Shown piece by piece: positions 21,496-33,695 of a stretch of 64,000 bases of DNA (its first letter is position 1; the number at the start of each line of letters is the position of its first letter). Below the pieces are notes generated by a model. It saw nothing but the letters and a program-made list of their open reading frames with translations. It was not told where the DNA came from and did no database searches. Both the position numbers and the translations under genes were made by a program. Origin of the DNA: Stenogyne calaminthoides (taxonomy: Eukaryota; Streptophyta; Magnoliopsida; Lamiales; Lamiaceae); contig JBBCBC010000021.1 in assembly GCA_037126765.1 (NCBI GenBank), positions 20,911,434 to 20,975,433 of the forward strand, read 5' to 3'.

Positions 21496-23280
21496 CTACC
21501 AAATTTCATAATATAAGTGTGCAGCTACAGCGAGTAAAATTCGAATGGACTTGATCTTGGCAACAGGTGAGAAAGTCTCATTATAGTCAATGCCTTCACG
21601 TTGACTATAACCTTTTGCTACCAACCTAGCCTTGTAGGTTTGTACCTTGCCGTTTGCATTGGTCTTACGCTTGTAGACCCATTTGCAACCTATGGGTTTT
21701 ACCCCTTTCGACAATTCAACCAAGTCCCAGATTTGATTTGTGTACATCGAGTCCATCTCGGATTTTATGGCTTCATGCCACTTCTTTGAGTCAACATCTA
21801 ATGTTGCCTCAGTGTAAGTTCTAGGATCGCCTTTATCTGGGATCTCCACATCATCATGTTCCTCTACGAGGAAAACATAATATCTAGTGGCCGGATTACG
21901 AATCCTAGTGGACTTACGGAGCTGTGGTTGTGCAGGTTGTACATTCTGATCGTGAAAATTTTGTGGTGCATTGATTTCATCAATGTCCGGAGAGTCCTCA
22001 AGAGTGACACTTTCAGATGCCTCTTGAGTTTGAACTATGTTATTCTCATTCAGCTCACTTGGAGTTTGTTGCGAAGGCAACGCAACTCCAATTACGCTCC
22101 TACTGGCTGAAAGAGGATCACTAAGTGATAAACTTACACCATGTGAGCTGTTGAATGCTCCCAATGATTCCTTGTCACGTTTCTTTGACAAGATATCAGT
22201 CTCTTGGTTATCTTGTGGTTCTTGAATTTCTTCAAGTTCTATCATCTTACGGCCTTGGTCCTTGAAGACATAGTCTTCTTCAAGGAACCTGGCCTGCCTA
22301 GAAACAATTATCGTTTGTTTCTCAAGTAGATAGAAATAATATCCTCTCGTTTCCTTAGGATATCCCACATGGTAACCCTTTTCACCTTTGGATTCCAACT
22401 TATCAGTGATCATCTTTTTCACAATCGCGGGGCAACCCCACGTTTTGATATGTGAAAAAGTTGGCTTCTTGCCACACCATAGTTCATGTGGCGTATGCTC
22501 AACTGATTTAGATGGAATCCTATTCAGAATGTAAATTGAGGTTTGTAATGCGTATCCCCATAAGAATGTAGGGAGAGAAGAAAAGCTCATCATGGACTTT
22601 ACCATGTCTAACAAGGTTCGGTTTCTCCTCTCGGATACTCCATTCATCTGCGGTGTTCCGGGAGGAGTCCATTGAGATTGGATTCCATGTAACTTCAAGT
22701 AATCCATGAACTCGTGGCTAAGGTAACCACCTCCTCGATCCGATCAAAGAGTCTTTATACTCTTACCAAGTTGCTTCTCTACTTCAGCTTTGAACTCCTT
22801 GAATTTCTCAAAAGATTCAGATTTGTGTTTCATAAGATACACGTATCCATATCTTGAGAAATCGTCAGTAAAGGTGATGAAGTAGGCGAAGTGACCCCTA
22901 GCTAGAGTGGGCAATGGTCCACAAACATCACTGTGGATCAACTCTAGAACTTCTTTGGCATGAATCCCTTTCCCAGAAAAGGGTTTGTTGGTCATCTTGC
23001 CCTTGAGACATGATTCACAATTTCCATAAGACTCAAAGTCGAATGGGGTTAAGTAGTCTAACTTTCTTAACCTTGCAATCCTATTCTCATTTGCATGACC
23101 AAGCCTACAATGCCACAAGTAAGTCGGGTTTTCATGATTACTAAGTTTGAGTCGTTTGTTTTGTATATTAAGAATATCATGTCCACAATGCAACAAATAT
23201 AAACCATTCGATAAAGGAGCATTTCCATAAACATCAACATAGAAGGAACAAAATAACAATTATTTAGTTCAAGTCTAAAA
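21496..23280 (-). pseudogene. C1a integrase and N-terminal half of reverse transcriptase
   Basis: The integrase zinc-binding part (WHCRLGHANENRI..CESCLKGK) and the first acidic motif (LIHSDVCGPLP) are in 23259-22744. A TGA at 22741-22743 precedes SDRGGGYLSHEFMDYLKLHG, where the usual GGE is GGG. The catalytic Glu is in PQMNGVSERRNRTLLDMVKS. The same frame runs on through an acidic linker into RT (KWVYKRKTNANGKVQTYKAR, LVAKGYSQREGIDYNETFSP) and ends at a stop at 21496. Only one stop and one frameshift affect this stretch, so it is among the better preserved pol segments. Confidence 0.85.
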
Positions 23281-24335
23281 CCAGAGGGTAAGTCTAAAAC
23301 ATAAACGCCAACACGTTCAGCAGCAACTCTTGCTCCATTCCCAACGTGTAGGGCGACTTCACCCGGCCTAACTGCTCTGCTATGCTTGAGACCCTGCACA
23401 TTAGTACAAATGTGTAAGCCACAACCGGTATCTAATACCCAACAGTTAGTATCATTTGTGGACATGTTTATCTCAATAACAAATATACCTGTTCCAGTGG
23501 CTGAGGCACATTGTGCCTTCTTTTCAGCTGCTAGAACCTTGCAGTCCTTCTTCCAATGCCTCTTCTGCTTGCAGTAGAGGCATACATCCTTGTCCACCTT
23601 GTCCCTCTTTTGAATTCCACCTTTGGGCTTAAGGAAGTTTGGCTTGGAGCCTTTCTTTGCCTTGCCCCTTCGCTTCTTCTTTCCTTTCGGAGCAGAAGAG
23701 GTGGAGGCACTCACCATGAGCATGGGCTTTTCCTTAGCAGTGGAAAACTCAAAACTCTTTAGAATGTTATGCAGCTCGGGCATAGTCGATTCCGTCTTAT
23801 TCATATTAAAGTTTACAACAAAACTTGAATATGAATCGGGAAGTGACTGAAGAATGGCATAAACAGCAACGTTGGTTTTGAGCTCAATGCCCAACCGACC
23901 AAGTTTCTCGATTAGTCCTATCATCTTCAACACATGAGGAGAAACCTTCCCTCCTTCAGACATCCGACATCTAAACAGATCTCTCATCACTTCATAAATC
24001 TCGGAACGAGATTCCGAATCAAAGAGATCCTTCAGATGCTTGATCATCTCGAAGGGAAGCATCCTCTCATGCTGCCTTTGCAACTCGGGAGTCATCCCGA
24101 GGAGCATAACACACTGAGCCTGGGAAGCATCATCTTGATGTTTCTTTTGAGCTTCGGCGTCAAACGCCTCGGCTTCTTCAGTACCAGCCTCCGGGTTAGC
24201 AGGGATTAGCGTGTCCAACACGTACTCAATCTTTTCTTGCCTTAGCACCAAATGCACATTTCGGTGCCAGTCGAAAAAATTTGGCCCAGCCAATTTGTTC
24301 GTGTCCAAAACCCTTCTCAGTGATAAGTTATTCAT
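23281..24335 (-). pseudogene. C1a gag and protease
   Basis: ATG at 24335 starts MNNLSLRRVLDTNKLAGPNF, followed by a Copia gag core (LGMTPELQRQHERMLPFEMI, MPELHNILKSFEF), a basic linker with KGKKKRRGKAKKGSK, the zinc knuckle CLYCKQKRHWKKDC (C-x2-C-x4-H-x4-C, with Arg in the usual Gly position), and the protease motif WVLDTGCGLHIC. The frame is lost near 23285, just after CYFVPSM. About 350 codons are open, so gag itself is nearly intact. The start is supported by C1b, whose ATG at 41795 aligns with it. Confidence 0.85.
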
Positions 24336-25980
24336 TTCAACCTAGTTCAATCGGATGCCCCTTGACTCTCGTTTCCCTGCTTGGGTTGGTGAAACAGAAT
24401 CAGGTTGATTTACAACCATCAAGCGGTGACACAACGTGTCCCTATAATAGTCCCGTTAGATGTAGATCCGAGCAAAAGACTTGGGCCTTAAATACTCATT
24501 GGAGCGAAATCTTCGGTTTACTATTAATTTTGATGGAAGGCATCGTTCAATTTAATGAAAAATCATATTTTAGTGAGGATCTTTTAAAGGCGGGGTATTA
24601 ATTGCTTAATCGAGATCCGAACATGTTAATCTATATCACATTTGAGCATCTATTGGGCGCCGCCTACCCAAACATGACATTATACAGACTAACACTTATA
24701 TGGGCGCCGTCTACCCAAACAATTAATACGGTCCGACAAATATTGGGTGCCACCTACCCAAATAATAATAATGCAGACATAAAAGACATTAACGAATTTA
24801 AATAAAATAAATAGGTTAATAGTGGGATTTCAATAAACCTTTTAAAAGAAACAAATTTTAAAAAAAATCGATTTAAGTTTATTAAAATTGGTAAATAATT
24901 CAATTTAAATAAAAGTCCAACTTTTATTACTATTTTAAATTTAATCCAATTAAATTTTAAATAGATTTTATTTATTTGTTTGATGAGGGCTCATGTGTAA
25001 ATTCTAAAATTGCACGGAGGGGCCTATCCTAAATTCAATTTCGGCACAGTCCCTCCCATCACCATCGCCCATCCAATTCAGATCCAATCTGAAATTTCCG
25101 AACAATCCAAAACCAATTTCCAAACCCATGAACAGTACATCACTAGAATTCAGTTTCATCATTCACCCAGATTAGTCCAACCAATTAAGGGCATACGAAA
25201 ACAAACATACAGTGGAAAGTTTCATAGAATCGGAACGAAAAAAGCAACAAACAAAATATTCAGCAAAAACCCAACGGCATCAGTTCAGTGCTATGACCGT
25301 CGCGCGCGAGTCGCCGCCGCCGCTGGGCGCGTGCGGGCGACTCGCAGTCGCGATCGGTAAATAGGGAAATGCGCGGGGCCGTGAATCCCTCCAAGAGGTC
25401 GAATCGACACGAAACCGGCGGTCGTCACCACGAATCGAATCGAAGCGTGGCGCACCGCCTAGAAACTCAGAGGAATCGAAAAGGGAGCGCCTCAAAACGC
25501 ATCGAATCGGTGATGCCAATCACGGTATTCGGTCCGATCTGTAATGCGCCATCACGAATCGAACGAAACAAGAGCGGCGATATCACAATCGAGATGAAAA
25601 ATTAGGCATCGATGATGCGAATCAACGCGAAGCGATGGGTCGAAAAATCACCATTGTGCATGGCGAGTCGGGCTAGCGTGCAAGCCGCAAGTCGCGGCGT
25701 GAAGCCGCCGACTCAAGCGGTGTCGCGTTCTCCTTCATCGCCAAGCCACGGCAGCGATCGGGTGGTGCGGACAAAATCGGCGGACTGGTTTTCCCAGAAA
25801 ACCCTCATTCATATGAGGAAAACGAAAGCAACAAAACCGACAAACAAGGGGGTGTTTGTTTATCAAATAAGGAGTGCCCACAATCAATTGAAAAATAGAG
25901 GTGCGGTCAATCCAATTGACCATACTAGTTTTTAAAAATAATTATAAAACCAATTCAATTATGCAATTAAACAAGAGCCC
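24336..25980 (-). other. C1a untranslated leader: three hairpin motifs and a CpG-rich block
   Basis: The ~1.65 kb between primer site and gag has no convincing ORF. On the - strand, three copies of a TTGGGT-loop-RCCCAA hairpin lie at 24652-24673, 24699-24720 and 24742-24762. Bases ~25290-25760 are GC- and CpG-rich (for example GTCGCCGCCGCCGCTGGG on +), unlike the AT-rich surroundings. C1b shows the same two features in the same order (41085-41195 and ~40000-40580). ORFs predicted here are shadows. Confidence 0.75.
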
Positions 25981-25994
25981 GAGCTCTAATACCA
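25981..25994 (-). promoter_or_regulatory. Primer-binding site of C1a (initiator tRNA-Met type)
   Basis: TGGTATTAGAGCTC on the - strand, one base after the 5' LTR. It differs at one base from the TGGTATCAGAGC sequence complementary to plant initiator tRNA-Met. Confidence 0.9.
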
Positions 25995-25995
25995 T

Positions 25996-27560
25996 TGTTG
26001 GAATATATAGGCACATAAAACACGTAATCACATGCGTAACGGAAATTAAAGTTCACCAACAAGGAACAATTAATTACATACAGATTACAATAATCATAAC
26101 GAGAAATCTTACAGTAACTCGAGAGCAGATTTCTCTACTACGGTATCCACGTAATCCCCAATTACGGACTTGCACAGATTTGCCAGCGTTGAATCCCGAG
26201 ACAGATTTGCTAGGAAAATCCAAACTCTAGATCTTATGGAGAAAATATGAAGTGATACAGTTTGTGAATCCCAATAGCTTGTATATATAGGGAGGCTTAG
26301 CTTATTTCCCAAGCTAGCCCAATTAGGGAATAAAATTCCTAATCTTGAATTAAATTAATTCCTTTTAATTTAATTCCCTAAATATAAATCTCTACGGATT
26401 TAAATGCCTTATATGAAAATCTCTACAATTTATTTCCATATACATTAAATCCTACAATTATATTCCAAATATAATTATTGGGAATTCTTATTTAATTAAA
26501 TCCAATTTAATTAAATATTAATAATAATTAATTCCAAATTAATCTATTATTAATTACTTCTCCATAAATTAAATATTAAATCCAATTTAACATTTAATCA
26601 ACCAACTATAATCCGTAAAAGGGAACTACTTGTTGTGTGACCCATAGGCCCTCATATACCGAGCGATTAGTCAAACTAACTGTCTTAATTGAACCCTAGT
26701 CAATAAATCAGACATTCTCAATATATGAGGTACGTTGCGAGAAACATGCAACTACCTATAACTGAAACGTGGGCAATTGTGATTTCCTCATTTCATTCAT
26801 GAATACTCGATTAGTCTTGAACATGATGAAGTCTCTATTCAAATAACTTAATCAATTTATCTCAAATCACTAATTGATCATTAGTGTCACACTTAGTCAC
26901 AAATTCTAAGTTGACGTGAATTGGCCAATGACTTAGATCCAATTATGATGAGAAGATGAGTATTCTCTCTAAATCCACTTTGAGGAATGAATCATTTTCT
27001 TGGCTGAACTACCACGCACATGCACTTCGTGATGAACCCAATCCAAGCCATATCTACCCATAGACGGGTGCAAGCGTCGGTCATGGTCAAAGTTCATCAC
27101 TCCACACATGTCGTGCGTATTGACCTCAAGTCAAAGGAGTATCACATCGCTCCCACTAACTGACACACCTGTAGACACATATAGTGGAACTACATCAAAC
27201 GGTTTCTTGGATGGGTATACCAATACCCTCTAAGGTATTTGTGCATCCATCATGAGATACCTAGTATCTCGTTGTAAGTGAGATCTTACTACTCTCTCTA
27301 AGAGTATGATGCAGATCGCACACCCATCTCCATTGCATCATCAATATCCCATTCTTGATGATCCTCGATTGGGGCTATTTGAGAATCGTGTTTAAGTCAT
27401 CTGAGTTCTCACACACTAAATGCAAACAATCAAACATAATATTCCAATGAGTGTAACGCCATACATTTAATATTAACCAAACAATAATATTAAACCAATA
27501 CTGAATATTATGAGTATTATGTCTTTACAATGGATTGTCTCTAGGACACTAACACTAACA
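25996..27560 (-). repeat. 5' LTR of C1a
   Basis: 1,565 bp, with + strand ends TGTTGGAATATATAGGC and ACACTAACA. It matches 18627-20232 closely but lacks ~40 bases present at 20045-20090 there. The TATATATA promoter box is at ~26281-26290 (complement). Confidence 0.92.
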
Positions 27561-28860
27561 ACCTCACCCATCTCACTCAGGCCTTTGACACCCTAAGAAA
27601 GTTCAATATGAGGCTCAACCCTAAGAAGTGCAACTTTGGAGTTGAGTCGTCGAATCCAACGAAAGCCAAGGCCATCCTGGATATGGGAGCCCCTCGAAAC
27701 GTAAAAGAGGTACAAAACTAACAGGTTGCCTAGCCGAACTGAACAAATTTATCTCCCAAATGGGGGATAAATGCAAACCCATGTTCGACACAATTCGAAA
27801 AAAGTCGAAGTTCGAATGGACACCCGAAAGTCAAGAGGCTTTCGACAAGATCAAAGCCTATCTAGTGGACAAGAGTATCATGTCCAAACCCATCCCAGGT
27901 AAAAAACTGTTCCTATACCTGGCGGCCTCAAAGACCGCATTAGGCGCAGTACTCGTTCGAGCAGAAGGTCAGGTCCATTTACCAATATACTTCATCAGTC
28001 AGACGTTGAACGAGACCGAACAATGATATCCTCTCCTAGAAAAACTGGCATACACTTTGATTATGAGCGTAAGGAAGCTGAGACCATATTTTTTTGACCA
28101 TCAGGTCGAGGTCCTCACTTCCCTACCTCTATGTAACATACTCCACCGACCAGACACCATAGGTCGATGCCTCAAGTGGGCAATCGAAGTCGGATAGGAC
28201 GAAGTGACCTACGTACTGCGACCTATGATCAAGGCTCAGGTGCTGGCCGACTTCATGGTGGAACTAACTTTCCCTTTCGAAACCGACAGTTCAACTAGCC
28301 CACCTTGGGAATTATACGTAGACGGTTCAGCGACCTCCCACAAGTCAGGCACAGGGGTAGTCATAATAAGCCCAGATGGCACATCTTTTTAGAATGCCAT
28401 CACTTTCGACTTCCTAGAAACAACAACAAAGCCGAATATGAAGCGCTCATCAGCAACCTAGAATGTCATCGGCAATGGGTATTAAAAGACTCCAGGTACA
28501 CACTAACTCACAACTTGTGGCTTGCCAAGTCGCGGGAGATTATGAAGCTCGGGATGACAGAATGGCGGCTCACCAGGAAATCGTTAAGACACTCTGCCAA
28601 AAATTCGAGCAAATCCATATAAAACTGATTCCAAAGGATCAGAACTCACGAGCCGATGCTCTAGCACGGCTAGCGACTTCAGAGGGGCCAGCAGAGATGA
28701 GGGATGTCACCATCACAAAGCTCTCCCACCCCTCCACTTCTTACGCAACAATCACAACCCTAGATACCCCGGCAGTGAGCTGGATGACACCCATCATTGA
28801 ATACTTGAAAAATGGAATCGTGCCGCAAGACAAAATTCAAGATAAGCAATTGTAATTACG
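27561..28860 (+). pseudogene. G1 reverse transcriptase end and RNase H
   Basis: It resumes directly after C1a with the second ACCTC: RKFNMRLNPKKCNFGVES. Relative to G2 it lacks ~14 codons near 27640 (GKFLGHLVSKRGIE in G2). From 27760 it runs MGDKCKPMFDTIRKKSKFEW to LPIYFISQTLNETEQ (28026), then a stop, VRKLRPYFFDHQVEVLTSLP, and the RNase H core WELYVDGSATSHKSGTGVVI with the catalytic Asp. It ends near SRADALARLATSEGPAEM. Stops fall at 28024, ~28197 and 28390. Confidence 0.82.
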
Positions 28861-30001
28861 AACAACGAGGTACACATTGATCGATAATGAGCTATATAAA
28901 CGAGGCTTCAGCACACCACTGCTTCGATGTTTCACACCGGAACAGGGGTAAACAATCATAAGGGAGATACACGAAGGAGTATGCGGAAACCACACTGGGG
29001 GGCAATCGCTGGCTCACAAAATGACAAGACAAGGATATTTTTGGCCAACCTTATGGGCCAATGCCATCACCTTCGCCCACAAATGTCATAGATGCCAAAT
29101 TCATGCACCTTCCATCAATGTAGCTCCAGAAGAGATCACTAGCATCCTCAGCCCTTGGCCCTTTGCAAAGTGGGGGATATACATTATCGGGCCACTCCCA
29201 ACCACCCCGGGTTCAGTCAAATATGCCCTAATCGCGGTTGATTACTTCACAAAATGGGCCGAAGCTGAGGCTCTGATCATAGATCAAGACCATGTCATCA
29301 GGTTCATATGGCGAAACATCATCTACAGATTGTGCCTACCTCAAGCAATTATATCAGCAACGGAAAACAGTTCGATGGCCTCAAAATTGAAAAATTCTTC
29401 AAAAAATGGAAGATAACAAAGCTCTTCTCAACTCCATACCACCCTCAATCGAACGGCCAGGTCGAGGTCGTGAACAAAATCATCAAACACACCCTAAAGG
29501 CAAAGATTGAGGGCAGAAAGGGGAAATGGGCTAGCGAGCTGCCAGACGTGTTGTTGGTCATATAGAACGACCTGCTAAAACTCAACAAGAGAAACCCCTT
29601 ACTCCTTGGCTTTCGGGATCGAAGCGGTCATACCCTCAGAGGTCGCAGTTCCAAATCTCCGTACATCTCAGATCGCGATCGACCACAATGATGAGGCTCT
29701 GGCCAGAAACCTGGACCTACTCGAGGAAAAGCGACTAGAAGCTAACTTGAGGAATGCAAGATACAAGCAACAATCAGAGAAATACTATAACTCTAAGGTG
29801 CGACTTCGACAATTCAAGGAAGGAGATCTTGTGTTGAAAAAGACGCTCGGGGTATCCAAAGGAACCTTTGGCCCAAATTGGGAAGGTCCATTCAAGATCG
29901 CAAGAGTCCTGTCTAATGGCGCCTACGAGCTCGAAAATCCAGATGGCACTAAGGCTCAATACCAATGGAATGCATCTCATCTGATGAAGTATTATCAGTA
30001 G
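28861..30001 (+). pseudogene. G1 integrase
   Basis: A zinc-binding part (HEGVCGNHTGGQSLAHKM .. CHRCQIHA) is followed by the catalytic core. The first acidic motif reads WGIYIIGPLP: the conserved Asp is replaced by Tyr (codon 29180-29182). The second Asp is lost in a frameshift near 29355, before NGKQFDGLKIEKFFKKWKIT. The Glu motif NGQVEVVNKIIKHTLKA is present. The C-terminal part (FGIEAVIPSEVAVPNLRTSQ .. GDLVLKKTLG) ends HLMKYYQ and TAG at 29999-30001. At least two key residues are missing, so it cannot be catalytic. Confidence 0.85.
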
Positions 30002-30435
30002 GTTTTAGATCACATACATGTAAATAATTCGGCTAGTCAATAATAATGTTATCTTCCTTTTCTTAATTCCTGTGTTTAACCAAAGGAGGTAGCATATGTA
30101 AAATATCGACCTCACGAGGAACGACTTTCGACATACTTGCGGCGAGATCGCCACCCTAAGCGGTGCGGTCCTCCCCTAACTTTGTAAGACGACTAAGAAA
30201 AATTCAAAAATAAATCGCATCAACAATAAGACAATAAGAATAAATGTAAATATCAAAGTCGCAAAAGGAAATCAAGTCGACACAATAATGGAAGGAAAAA
30301 TATAAATTTCATTAATGACAAAGGCCCGAAGGTCGGTACATCATAAGAGCCCTAAGGCTAATTAAATCAAGCGGCTCAAGGCCAACAATGAACAAAAATA
30401 CATCAGAATACCAAAGCACTACCCGCTATCGACCA
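30002..30435. other. G1 spacer between the convergent pol and antisense-gene 3' ends
   Basis: There is no ORF of note. Pol (+) ends at 30001 and the antisense gene (-) ends at 30436, so both transcripts would terminate or overlap here. A - strand TAATGAAATTTATA near 30305-30320 is a possible polyadenylation context. Confidence 0.5.
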
Positions 30436-33222
30436 CTATCCAGTTCTAGCGACTTCGAGATGACTTCCGACTTGAAAGGAGGTGTTGATCAAAAGTATTG
30501 TTGGGATTGAGTTCAACAACTTCTCAATCTCCTTTTTCTTATCGGGATTCTTGATGTTATCATTCTTAAGAACAACCAGAATCTCATCAACAACACAACT
30601 GACTATGTTCAAAGGCTGCCCCACCTAATTATTTGCAGACAACCCTCCTGTTTATATCTTTGCTGATAAATGTGTTCATTGATCAGGAGTGATAACATCC
30701 CCCGTGGGCCCGACATCTCCGCAACATCTCCAATAGGCTCGGCTCCCGACTTCTTCGCGGCCAGCGACATATGCGGGGTCTCCTCGAGCTGCGTCTCAGG
30801 GACCGCCTCGATGAACCCCGACTGCATATCATCAGGGTTGGGAAACACAATCCTATGCTGGCTGAGGAAGAAGGAGAGGTCGATGACCATTCCTTCCAGG
30901 TCCTTTATATCCAGCAGGATGTCGGGGTTGATGGGATTGTCACGGACATATTCGACCAACTCAGATACGGATGGCCCCATCAAACGCAATGACGTAGGCA
31001 TAGCTGGCGTTCATCTCCTCGACCTCTTTTAACTTGGCCTACTTAGCAGCCAGTTCTCCCTTGGCCGCAGCCAGCTCCGCCTCTACCCGAGTGACAGTCG
31101 CCTTCTCAGCCACCAGTCGACCCTCGACCTCGCCCAAGCGACACTTTTCGGGTCAGCTCAGAGTTGGCGGTCTCCAACTTCTTTTGGATCTCAGCCCCCG
31201 AAACTATCCTCTTGGCCTGGTCAGCAACCCTTTCCTGTGACTTCGTCAAGCTCTTGAGTTCGAATTCCAGTTGGGCACTAGTTTTCTCCAGGAAGAGTGT
31301 CGCCTTGTAAGAATGGACCAAGGCTGAGTACAAGTTGCCCGTAACCTTATGCCGGCAGGAAACGTTATGGTCCTCTTTCGTCCACACCCGAGGCAAGTTG
31401 TGGATAACTCAGTGGAGATAGGCCGGCTAGTCGTCGGGATGCTCTTCCGGGTCAAGCCCACCCGACCTCAAGAAGCTAAGGACTTCCGGGGAAAATTTGT
31501 CGGGCGTATAGTCCGAGCTGCAAAGAAAGAGCATTAGCAAACCAGGCAATAAAGACACGAGAAAAACACAAGCTAAAACTTACGCTTTAATCCGATCTGT
31601 ATCCCAGCCCATGTAGGAGCCATCCTCCTGATGATGGCCTCCTTTCGGGGCAAGTGGGGGCTGTGAAGCCGAGCCGAGGGGCGATCCTCCAGTCCTACGA
31701 TGTATCAGCGACCGATGAGTGCTGTCTCCTCCCTCATCCTCTTCCGAGTGGGCTCGGAATTTGATGGGGTTGACCCTTTGGCCTTCTTCTTCCCCTTCTC
31801 GGTGGTAGAAGGACCAACGGGGACCGGACCTGGAGGAGGGGCAGTAACAAGTGCGATTCTCCTCATCGAACCCAACAATGACTTCTTTTGGGGGCCATCA
31901 CAGAAGCAGATGGTTGGCAAAAATAAGCTGGGTGATTGGGAACTGACACAAAAAAGGGGTTGTTTAGGTCGCGAACCAACAACCATCACTCTAAAGAAAT
32001 TTGGCCAAATAAAGCGACTTACAGAGTATGTTTAGATGACGGGGATAAGTATACAACTCAGCCCGAAGTCGGTTGAGCTCAATGTCCAGAGCATTGACAT
32101 CTCGCAAACTTGCAGGCGTATTCTGGACCAGCTCAAACGCCTGAATAAAATCCTAGTACAGCTCAAACGGTCGGGGCTTGAACACTGCAGGATAAGAAAA
32201 GAATTAGATCAGTATCAATCGCGACATGAAGAATTAAAAGTTTACCATTCTCAGGTCGATGAGCATAATCCGTAGGAACACGGATAGATAGGGTGCTCAA
32301 AGGATCAACCGACTCCCAAGCCCCTCCAACAAACCACCACCTCTGGTGCCATCCATCCACTTTATTCGGAATCCCACTCACGAGCTCTTTCCCCTTGCGA
32401 AGGCGCACGACATTATAACCTCCATGCTGGGTAATGGGAGACATCACATGCGATATCTCCCCCGGACTCGACAAGTGATATAACCCGGCTTGCCCCAACA
32501 CGATCATGGTGGAGATAATGTAGCTCCACCAATTCGGGGTAATTTGAGTCAAGCTTTGATTCCATGCCGCCAGTAGATGCGAGATGGCTGGGTGCAAGGG
32601 ATACCGTACCCCAGCCTCCATAATATGCTCATTCACCGCTATCATACCTGCACGAGGTTGGTCAGCTCGCTCCTTGGAGGTTGGGGCATAGAAGTGGATG
32701 TCCCTCGGCACTTTAAACTTATGACGATGCAAGTGTACGTGTTCGTTACTCAAGACTGATTTATACTTGTCCTCGTGAGCCAAAAAATCAGACTTCACGG
32801 CCTTCTATAAAAGGAGCTTAGGTCGCTGGTACGGAGCCCGAGATAGATAAGCCTCATAATCAAAAGTTTGCTCATAGGCACCATACCTACAAGCTGTGTC
32901 AGAAAGACTCGCGCGGCTGAGGAGCCCACCGCCGCCATCATCTTCGGCAGGATGGCGTGGTGGGAAGGAATATCCAGGGGCGGTAGATGAGTAATAGTCC
33001 CAAGCTCTACCAGAAATTGTTCGACAATTTACTCGTCGTTGCCATCATCTTCTCGGGCCTCACTCGGGGCAATGACAGCCGGGTTTTCTCCAGAATTCCC
33101 GGCGGTAGACGAAGAACCAGGGTGGCGGTAGAATTGTGAGATATAAATAGCATCATCGTCCAAAGACGACGACACCATGGGTTATGCAGTCGGGGGAGTG
33201 GTTGAAGATCCGGTTGCCGTGG
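30436..33222 (-). pseudogene. G1 antisense accessory gene with a gypsy-type transposon domain, spliced, decayed
   Basis: On the - strand, the start is at 33222 (ATG in the left copy at 12406, but ACG here). An N-terminal SSSLDDDAIYISQFYRHPGS segment follows, then 32798-32246 with HIMEAGVRYPLHPAISHLLA and ITPNWWSYIISTMIVLGQAG. This resembles the 'putative gypsy type transposon' domain (Transposase_28). A canonical 61-nt intron (32245-32185, GTAAAC..TCCTGCAG) keeps the frame into KPRPFELY..DFIQAFELVQ. A second donor (TGTAAGTCG) lies near 32027. Then come a basic segment (STTEKGKKKAKGS) and a likely coiled coil (31396-31106, EFELKSLTKSQERVADQAKR). It ends at 30436. Antisense ORFs are known in Tat-lineage elements, but their role is not settled. 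This copy has several stops. Confidence 0.72.
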
Positions 33223-33370
33223 CACAAGAAGAATCGGAGAAAATATAAGAAGGTTACCTTGGAAGGATTCTCGTCGAAACGCTCTGAAAATCCAGCGAAA
33301 GGGGAGCAGAACACACGAAGGGAAATTTGCAGAGGAGAACTTTCAAAAATAAACCTAAAACACTCCCGCC

Positions 33371-33378
33371 TATTTATA
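33371..33378 (-). promoter_or_regulatory. TATA box of the G1 antisense gene
   Basis: TATAAATA on the - strand, ~150 bases upstream of the antisense start position (33222). The same box stands at 12558-12565, 152 bases before the intact ATG at 12406 in the left copy. It is separate from the LTR promoter (34194-34200 on +), so the antisense gene appears to have its own promoter. Confidence 0.65.
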
Positions 33379-33695
33379 GAAGGAGGAATAGGGGTCAATT
33401 TGCAAATCTGCCATAATTCGGGCCCTAACCAGAAATAAACTTGCAGATTCGAGCGTGGATAACACCGTGCCTCCCCATTGGTGCGACTCATGGTGCCTCA
33501 CGTCATCGGCCTATCATGCCATCATTTCAAATCCACAAATCTAAGGTCAGACTGACACACCAATTTAGATAATCGAGATGACATTTTGCCTGCCCGAGGA
33601 TATCGACTCTCTTCAACGATCCCTCTTTGTCAACTCGTCACAAGTCGGGTGAAACTCTGGTCAAGTGAAGATCCCGATGCGATCACGCGACCTCA

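Larger units (their letters stand above)
18627..27560 (-). mobile_element. Complete but inactive Copia element C1a
   Basis: 8,934 bp between exact ACCTC duplications (18622-18626 and 27561-27565). It has two LTRs (25996-27560 as 5', 18627-20232 as 3'), an initiator-Met-type primer site, a ~1.66-kb leader, gag-protease, integrase, RT and RNase H, all on the - strand, and a polypurine tract. The Copia order (integrase before RT) is clear. The lineage is Tork/TNT1-like by its NGVSERRNRTLLDMVKSMM motif, though this is not certain. The LTRs differ by several SNPs and a ~40-bp indel near 20040-20090, so insertion was not recent. Frameshifts and stops affect every domain. It interrupts the G1 RT. 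Confidence 0.93.

Noticed and set aside
25280..25605. ORFs on both strands in the CpG-rich leader of C1a
   Set aside because: Composition effect in a non-coding leader. No domain and no conserved frame in C1b.
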